Positions 26,854-32,412 of a stretch of 32,412 nucleotides of DNA are shown here, one piece after another. Origin of the DNA: Clostridiaceae bacterium (GTDB taxonomy: Bacteria > Bacillota > Clostridia > Saccharofermentanales > DTU023); NCBI GenBank assembly GCA_012799695.1, contig JAAZKT010000037.1:1-32412 (forward strand), in the 5' to 3' direction. Within the stretch, counting starts at the first letter, position 1; the number at the start of each line of letters is the position of its first letter. Position numbers and translations under genes: made by a program. The notes under the pieces are model-generated. The model saw nothing but the letters and a program-made list of their open reading frames with translations, ran no database searches and was not told the origin of the DNA.

Positions 26854-27003
26854 ATGGATATAACCGAAAATCCAAGGCTCCTCAACGTATTTTTTCGACA
26901 ATCTCTCGATCTTATGTATTACAATCTAATTAGAAATAAAGAAAGCACCTCAGGTATTCGTGATGTCGGTTTTGAACAACACAATCCGCTTCCGCCTGAT
27001 TAA
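26854..27003 (+). CDS. Possible 49-aa hypothetical protein or gene remnant
   Basis: An open frame encodes MDITENPRLLNVFFRQSLDL followed by MYYNLIRNKESTSGIRD and ends HNPLPPD. Composition is protein-like rather than low-complexity. There is no convincing ribosome-binding site (GGTGAG lies too far upstream), and the frame stays open upstream to 26815 without a better start, so it could be the tail of a decayed gene. A 7-bp inverted repeat (27014-27020 with 27026-27032) follows its stop. No family is recognised. Confidence 0.25.
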   Translation: MDITENPRLLNVFFRQSLDLMYYNLIRNKESTSGIRDVGFEQHNPLPPD

Positions 27004-27045
27004 AAAGAAAACGGACAATCGAACGGATTGTCATGAATAATCGCC

Positions 27046-27074
27046 TGAAACGACATCGTTCGTCGCGTGCATAT
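27046..27074 (+). promoter_or_regulatory. Possible ECF-type promoter of the 27130 surface-protein gene
   Basis: TGAAAC at 27046-27051, 17 bp, then GCATAT (27069-27074). The first eight bases TGAAACGA match those ahead of the sigma gene at 4737. Inference only: it suggests the sigma factor may control this gene. Confidence 0.3.
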
Positions 27075-27129
27075 TCTTTCATACGCATAGCGCCTAATCA
27101 GTTATCAGGCGTTAGAAAGGAGACTTCTT

Positions 27130-28104
27130 ATGGACAAACGGATGAAATCTCGCAGAAGGCTCGCACTTACGCCCCTCCTCGTGTTCACTTGTCTCGCTGT
27201 CGTTCTTGCGGCAGTACAAATCGCTTACGCATGGTATGTGGTCATGATAGCGTCGAATCAGACTTTCAAGATTGGAATCGATTCGCAGAAATATCTGAAA
27301 AGTATCTATGTAGCAGATCCGCCCATGCAAGTCATTGATAAAATATCCATCAGCCTGTTCCAGTCTGACAGCCCGACTGCTCCTCAAACAAAAGTGAAAT
27401 CCGGCATCATCCTGAACCGCTTCTATGCTATGGAAATCACTGTTGAATTGATAGAGGGAGAGGAATTTCATGAAGTGGATGATAATTTTTTGGAATATTA
27501 CATGGAACCCTTCAAGCTTGATGGCATATTGTGGCCAGCTGTGAATAAAATTATTTGCTTTTTTACCGCAGACTTTACGAACTATCGTATCGTCCGCTTC
27601 GACGTGAACGGCGGTACGCCCAAAATCGCGTTTAAAGCGGTAACAGTGAACGGAACAATCAAGGCACCGAAAGATCCGCAACGAAGCGGCTACGAATTCG
27701 ACGGCTGGTGGACGAGCGCCACGGGTGGCGAGAAGTTTAATTTCAGCCAACCCATCACGAAAGACATCACACTGTTCGCGCAATGGAAACCTCTAGCACC
27801 TCCCACGACGACGACTACTACGACCACAACGACGATTACGACAACCACTGAAGAGATAACGACTACTGAGGAGACGACCACGCCGACAACGGTCGAAGAG
27901 ACGACCACATGGTTGCCCGGATCGGAGACTACGATCACTCCCGAAACAAGTCCCACTCTTCCCACGGATCCGATTGACGGTGAGGATGACTCGGATAAGC
28001 CTTCCGTGCCACTGATTATAGGGTTTATCATCGGCGCCAGTGTCATCGGGGGGTTAGGGGGCTTTATCATCTTTTCGATACGAGAGAAAAAGAAATACGG
28101 TTAG
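27130..28104 (+). CDS. Surface protein with InlB-type B repeat, Thr-rich stalk and C-terminal membrane anchor
   Basis: The 324-aa exported protein has a signal sequence or anchor (about 11-34, ending AYAWYV). A ~110-residue extracytoplasmic domain of unknown type follows. One InlB B/Listeria-Bacteroides repeat is at about 155-219, with VRFDVNGGTP ... GYEFDGWW ... ITLFAQW. Then come a Thr-rich stalk (226-275, including a run of ten Thr), an acidic patch, a TM (about 294-317) and a basic REKKKYG end. There is no LPXTG sortase signal, so it stays membrane-bound. AAAGGAGA precedes the ATG. A short imperfect hairpin (27091-27111) sits just before this site. Function as adhesin or cell-surface sensor is not known. 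Confidence 0.8.
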   Translation: MDKRMKSRRRLALTPLLVFTCLAVVLAAVQIAYAWYVVMIASNQTFKIGIDSQKYLKSIYVADPPMQVIDKISISLFQSDSPTAPQTKVKSGIILNRFYAMEITVELIEGEEFHEVDDNFLEYYMEPFKLDGILWPAVNKIICFFTADFTNYRIVRFDVNGGTPKIAFKAVTVNGTIKAPKDPQRSGYEFDGWWTSATGGEKFNFSQPITKDITLFAQWKPLAPPTTTTTTTTTTITTTTEEITTTEETTTPTTVEETTTWLPGSETTITPETSPTLPTDPIDGEDDSDKPSVPLIIGFIIGASVIGGLGGFIIFSIREKKKYG

Positions 28105-28166
28105 ATGAGGCGTCATACAACGTAAACTCCGGACAGAATCACGCTTTGAGCAATAAGTCGATCATA

Positions 28167-28200
28167 AAAACACCCGACTCATCTTAGAACCGGGTGTTTT
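28167..28200. terminator. Bidirectional terminator between convergent genes
   Basis: Perfect 10-bp stem AAAACACCCG (28167-28176) with CGGGTGTTTT (28191-28200) and a 14-nt loop. T-tracts exist on both strands, so it can end both the plus-strand surface-protein gene and the minus-strand flavodiiron gene. Confidence 0.85.
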
Positions 28201-28250
28201 ATTACTTGAAGAATGGCAAAGAGAAGCCACCTCATTTTGAGTTCACATAT

Positions 28251-29462
28251 CTAGCCTTCGACGATCTCCTCGTCGGGAATCGCATTCAGCCGCTCGGCGA
28301 GATCGCGAGCGTACCGACGGAGCGACTCATAATCTTCTTCCGTCGGAAGACCGCGGACAAGAACGGACTCGAGACGCTCTGCTTTCACTCTTGCCGTCAG
28401 TCCGCTGACTTGCTTTTCGATTTGGCTACCCCATCCATAAGAACCGAACAAGCCAAAGTAGCGAATTGCCGGATTAAACGCATTGATCAAGAGCGCCGTC
28501 GCCGCCACGGCGGGATGCGGACCGCCCAACACGGTCGGCGAGGCCAAGAGAAGCGAACCTGCATTGACCGTCTCCGTCACGACAGAACCGACCAACGTAC
28601 GAAGATCGCGGTTCGGATCGCCAAGATCGTATAGCGCGACACGGATGCCGGCCGCGCAGAGCTCATCGGCGACGACATCGACCATACGGGCGGTACTACC
28701 GTGCATCGACACGTAGGCGATAACGACGTCGCGGCGGACTTTATCGGAGACCATGAGCTCGTACTCGTTCAAAACGATCGCGGGGTCTTCCCAGATCGGA
28801 CCGTGCGAGGAGCAGATACGCTTCGGATCGAGCTCTTTCACTTTCGCCACATAACGCGTGACGTGCTGCCTCGTCGGCATCATGATTTCGGAGAAGTAGG
28901 CGCGCGTCTCAAGAAGCCAAATCTCCTTATCGGGACAGTTCGGAACGTCCGGCGCGTAATGGCTTCCGAACAAATCGGAGCTGAAGAGCATACGCTCTTC
29001 CGGCATCCAGAACATCGTATTGTCAGGCCAATGGGCGAAAGGTATCGGCATGCACACGAGCGTCACGCCGCCGAGATCAATCGAATCTCCCTCCGCGATG
29101 ACAAGGAACGTCTCGCGCGGTATGTGAAAATGGTATTCCATCAGCTCGGCAACCCTTGCCGTTCCGACGAGCTGAGCGTCGGGGAAGACATCGCACAGCA
29201 CGAGGATGGCTCCTGCGTGATCTTGCTCCGTATGCAAACAGAAAATGTAGTCAAGTTTATCGATTTGAAGTTCTTTGAGGTTCTGCAACAATTGATCAGC
29301 CTTATCACCCTGTACGGGATCGATTAGAGCTGTTTTCTCATCTCCGCGAATAAGATAGCTGTTGTAAGTCGTACCGTACGGCGTTGGCATCAAAGCGTCA
29401 AAATACGGCAAACGCGGATCCGGTGCGCCCACTTGAAAGACGCGATCACTGATCTTCTGCAT
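28251..29462 (-). CDS. Flavodiiron protein (FprA-like oxygen/NO reductase)
   Basis: Reduces O2 to water or NO to N2O in the cytoplasm of anaerobes, usually with electrons from rubredoxin. The 403-aa protein has an N-terminal metallo-beta-lactamase-like diiron domain (1-250) with all ligands visible: HTEQDH (77-82), His in PFAHWP (about 143), Asp in SSDLFGSH (about 162) and His in SSHGP. The C-terminal flavodoxin domain starts at VIAYVSMHGSTARM (about 258-271), whose loop binds the FMN phosphate. AAAGGATGGG precedes the ATG. Rubredoxin is encoded 167 bp upstream on the same strand, with a hairpin between, so read-through or a separate promoter is needed. Confidence 0.95.
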   Translation of the reverse strand: MQKISDRVFQVGAPDPRLPYFDALMPTPYGTTYNSYLIRGDEKTALIDPVQGDKADQLLQNLKELQIDKLDYIFCLHTEQDHAGAILVLCDVFPDAQLVGTARVAELMEYHFHIPRETFLVIAEGDSIDLGGVTLVCMPIPFAHWPDNTMFWMPEERMLFSSDLFGSHYAPDVPNCPDKEIWLLETRAYFSEIMMPTRQHVTRYVAKVKELDPKRICSSHGPIWEDPAIVLNEYELMVSDKVRRDVVIAYVSMHGSTARMVDVVADELCAAGIRVALYDLGDPNRDLRTLVGSVVTETVNAGSLLLASPTVLGGPHPAVAATALLINAFNPAIRYFGLFGSYGWGSQIEKQVSGLTARVKAERLESVLVRGLPTEEDYESLRRYARDLAERLNAIPDEEIVEG

Positions 29463-29576
29463 TACTTTATTCCCATCCTTTCACATAGTTAACACGTTAA
29501 TGATTGTTATGCTTTCAATGACTCTTTCATCTTATCAGGTTCATCCGTAAAAAAGAACCGACCGGCACACTAAGAA

Positions 29577-29599
29577 GAAAGCCGGCGTTACCGGCTTTC
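29577..29599 (-). terminator. Terminator after the rubredoxin gene
   Basis: Perfect 9-bp stem GAAAGCCGG (29577-29585) with CCGGCTTTC (29591-29599) and a 5-nt loop. Leftward the stem ends in CTTTC and runs into TTCTTA. It may be partial, letting some transcription through to the flavodiiron gene. Confidence 0.7.
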
Positions 29600-29629
29600 T
29601 CGTCATACTTTGTCTAAACTGGACTGGAC

Positions 29630-29794
29630 TTAGTCTTCGTAAGGTGAAAATTCACTTTTCGGTACGCCGCACAGCGGGCATACCCAATCCTCCGGAATAT
29701 CCTCAAACGGTGTACCGGGCTCTACGCCTCCGTCCGGATCGCCCATCTCGGGATCGTAGATATATCCGCACATATCACAAATATATTTTTTCAT
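29630..29794 (-). CDS. Rubredoxin
   Basis: Small Fe(Cys)4 electron carrier, 54 aa. The protein starts [20 protein letters not shown], has the family core [18 protein letters not shown] and ends LCGVPKSEF plus SPYED. The four iron ligands are Cys6, Cys9 (CDMCG) and Cys39, Cys42 (CPLCG). Length and spacing are exactly those of a standard rubredoxin. AAGGAAGGAG lies 6 nt before the ATG. It is the probable electron donor to the flavodiiron protein just downstream; together they would detoxify oxygen or nitric oxide. Confidence 0.96.
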   Translation of the reverse strand: MKKYICDMCGYIYDPEMGDPDGGVEPGTPFEDIPEDWVCPLCGVPKSEFSPYED

Positions 29795-29841
29795 GATGAC
29801 TCCTTCCTTATCAACCGGTGTATCACGCGGTCAGGTTCAAC

Positions 29842-29867
29842 TGTAAATTGATTATACATGATTTACA
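29842..29867 (-). promoter_or_regulatory. Rubredoxin promoter -10 inside an inverted repeat
   Basis: The minus strand has TATAAT (complement of 29851-29856) about 57 bp before the rubredoxin start, with no good -35. It is enclosed by TGTAAAT (29842-29848) and ATTTACA (29861-29867), an inverted repeat with 12-nt spacing that would suit a dimeric repressor blocking polymerase. I cannot match it to a known operator such as Rex, PerR or FNR. Confidence 0.5.
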
Positions 29868-29922
29868 TTCAGGGAAAAAGTTTACGCTGTTCTTTTTCTA
29901 AGCGAGACCTGCGATAACGAAA

Positions 29923-29937
29923 TCGCACTATGTGCGA
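29923..29937 (-). terminator. Weak hairpin after obg
   Basis: A 6-bp stem TCGCAC (29923-29928) with GTGCGA (29932-29937), a 3-nt loop and TTTCGTT past it on the minus strand. It lies 20 bp after the obg stop. The T-tract is poor. Confidence 0.4.
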
Positions 29938-29956
29938 AAAACAGTAGGGATAATAA

Positions 29957-31261
<1,305 letters not shown>

Positions 31262-31546
31262 CTACATTTCGATAGGATAGACGCTTGCCTGTTTGCGCTT
31301 ACGGGAAATGCGTTCGTACCGCACTGTCCCGTCAACCTTCGCAAAAAGCGTATCGTCCTTGCCAATCCCGACATTGTTGCCGGGATGAATCTTCGTTCCG
31401 CGCTGGCGATAAATGATGCTCCCCGCCGTGCAGAACTGACCGTCGGCAACTTTCGCGCCCAGACGTTTCGATCGAGAATCGCGACCATTGCGCGTGCTGC
31501 CCATGCCCATCTTGTGAGCCAGTAGTTGAAGATTAACTTTAATCAT
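31262..31546 (-). CDS. rpmA: 50S ribosomal protein L27 with cleavable N-terminal extension
   Basis: Sits at the peptidyl-transferase centre. The 94-aa protein is [20 protein letters not shown] and continues with [20 protein letters not shown], the L27 hallmark. The first nine residues (IKVNLQLL) are the extension found in Bacillota that the Prp protease removes before AHK/ASK. The extension here has LL in place of the FF seen in Staphylococcus. A longer frame to 31633 overlaps prp; AGGAGG at 31553-31558 (complement) sits 6 nt before the ATG at 31546 and decides the start. Confidence 0.97.
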   Translation of the reverse strand: MIKVNLQLLAHKMGMGSTRNGRDSRSKRLGAKVADGQFCTAGSIIYRQRGTKIHPGNNVGIGKDDTLFAKVDGTVRYERISRKRKQASVYPIEM

Positions 31547-31604
31547 TTGTTGCCTCCTATATCGTTGACGCGCTGAATCAAATAGTCGCGTGATATGTTG
31601 ACTT

Positions 31605-31955
31605 TTATGTCTCCGAGTCCCCGTGGAACACATCGTTGACCGTTACATATTTGTTTCCGTAGCTGTCTTCCAACTGAAGACATCCTATTCTCGTCGATGC
31701 CATCAAGGCGGCGATGACGGTTGACTGCTCGTCGTCATCGGAATACTGAACGGCACATCGGATATTGCCGTCTTCGAGCAGGTAGTCCGGCTCAACGCCG
31801 GCGAGCTCCTGTAGGCTTCCGATGGTCGTCTGCCCGATCGCGGAGACTCCGGCGCAAATCATATCAGGCCATAGTCTCCAGTTTCTCGCATGTCCCACCA
31901 ATTGAAAGGCCGTAATTCGACCCTGTTCGTCATGGTGAAAAGTCGCCAGAATCAT
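31605..31955 (-). CDS. prp: Ribosomal-processing cysteine protease Prp
   Basis: Cleaves the N-terminal extension of L27. The 116-aa protein has the catalytic pair of the family: His22 in VGHARNW and Cys34 in [14 protein letters not shown], at the usual spacing. It is encoded between rplU and rpmA, as in most Bacillota. Its start follows the rplU stop by one base and lacks a strong ribosome-binding site, so it is probably translationally coupled. The substrate L27 is the next gene. Confidence 0.92.
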   Translation of the reverse strand: MILATFHHDEQGRITAFQLVGHARNWRLWPDMICAGVSAIGQTTIGSLQELAGVEPDYLLEDGNIRCAVQYSDDDEQSTVIAALMASTRIGCLQLEDSYGNKYVTVNDVFHGDSET

Positions 31956-31956
31956 G

Positions 31957-32271
31957 TTAACCGCTGATCGCTTCGATCAGGACACGTGTGTAGGGCTGTC
32001 GATGACCTTGCTTTCGACGATAACCCTTTTTCGCTTTGTACTTAAAGACGACTATTTTTTTGCCGCGACCGTGTTTCACGATTTTACCCGTGACAGTCGC
32101 ACCTTCGATGAGCGGCGTACCCGTTGTAAGAGACTCTCCATCGGATATGGCGAGAACCTCGTCAAACGTCACTTCGTCATCCGGTTCACCGGCGAGCGTC
32201 TCAACAAAAATCTCATCTCCGACGGCTACACGATATTGCTTGCCGCCAGTTCTAATAATGGCATAACCCAT
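31957..32271 (-). CDS. rplU: 50S ribosomal protein L21
   Basis: Binds 23S rRNA. The 104-aa product starts [19 protein letters not shown] and ends with [21 protein letters not shown], both family signatures, at full length. AGGAGG lies 9 nt upstream (complement of 32282-32287). It is the first gene of the rplU-prp-rpmA-obg operon. Confidence 0.98.
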   Translation of the reverse strand: MGYAIIRTGGKQYRVAVGDEIFVETLAGEPDDEVTFDEVLAISDGESLTTGTPLIEGATVTGKIVKHGRGKKIVVFKYKAKKGYRRKQGHRQPYTRVLIEAISG

Positions 32272-32312
32272 TATGCGGTTCCTCCTAATTAACAGTCTCG
32301 CCCGACAGAGGT

Positions 32313-32353
32313 TGTTGTTTCAGACAACATTAAAAGACCCCGCCGGAGCGGTC
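32313..32353 (-). promoter_or_regulatory. rplU mRNA leader with two hairpins
   Basis: The leader starts at about 32355. Its first 18 nt can fold (GACC-GC ... GC-GGGGTC, 32336-32353) and are followed by TTTT. A second perfect 6-bp hairpin TGTTGT/ACAACA (32313-32329) comes next. The first hairpin is too close to +1 for ordinary attenuation. It may instead protect the 5' end or bind a ribosomal protein, as in other L21 leaders. Confidence 0.45.
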
Positions 32354-32361
32354 GCCGAATT

Positions 32362-32391
32362 ATGATACGACAGAAGAGACATCGATGTCAA
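32362..32391 (-). promoter_or_regulatory. Sigma-A promoter of the rplU operon
   Basis: On the minus strand: -35 TTGACA (complement of 32386-32391), 18 bp, -10 TATCAT (complement of 32362-32367). The position fits the leader described at 32313-32353. Confidence 0.8.
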
Positions 32392-32412
32392 ACGGCATTT
32401 TCCGCCATGAAC

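Noticed and set aside
27014-27032. Inverted repeat GACAATC/GATTGTC followed by a T-rich tract on the minus strand, read as a terminator
   Set aside because: No minus-strand gene ends there; the nearest one upstream already has a strong terminator at 28167-28200.

Overview
The window looks like chromosome of a low-to-mid GC, monoderm, anaerobic Bacillota, most likely class Clostridia. The evidence is: a groESL operon with a CIRCE operator; the rplU-prp-rpmA-obg order with an N-terminally extended L27 and its Prp protease; a DUF4364 regulator; a flavodiiron protein with a rubredoxin (an oxygen-tolerance pair typical of anaerobes); and a Tad pilus locus with no secretin. I cannot fix the genus from sequence alone.

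Layout. 1-2190: groEL and groES on the minus strand, behind a consensus sigma-A promoter and a CIRCE element. 2195-4314: a CvpA-like membrane protein (minus), a DUF4364 protein (plus) and an unrecognised multi-pass membrane protein (minus). 4802-6420: an ECF-type sigma factor translationally coupled to a two-TM, anti-sigma-like protein. 6421-6944: non-coding DNA with two strong hairpins and five degenerate copies of a ~37-bp repeat. 6945-26582: one very long minus-strand gene train. 26583-27129: a divergent intergenic region. 27130-28104: a surface protein with an InlB-type B repeat, a Thr-rich stalk and a C-terminal membrane anchor. 28251-29794: flavodiiron protein and a 54-aa rubredoxin. 29957-32271: obg, rpmA, prp, rplU, with the rplU promoter at the window's right edge.

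The 20-kb train is the main feature. Read in transcription order it encodes a TadZ/CpaE-like protein, the TadA ATPase, TadB, TadC, a small Flp1-like pilin, a TadE pseudopilin, a giant TadG-like coiled-coil protein, a second TadE-like protein, a prepilin peptidase, a TPR/WG-repeat protein, a DUF6382-FHA protein, a PP2C phosphatase, a transmembrane Ser/Thr kinase, a small membrane protein and an 896-aa Ig-repeat surface protein. Gaps are short throughout, the only clear promoter is upstream of the first gene, and a strong hairpin follows the last. The first two thirds build and anchor a Tad-type pilus. The last third is a threonine-phosphorylation module of kinase, phosphatase and FHA reader. 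The cytoplasmic tail of the Ig-repeat protein and the FHA protein's linker carry the same 19-residue, two-threonine motif (FG-acid-TT-x-L ... T-x-x-L-D), which fits pThr-x-x-Leu FHA ligands. I infer a phospho-switch that ties the surface adhesin and FHA protein to pilus function. It is the best candidate here for an under-described system.
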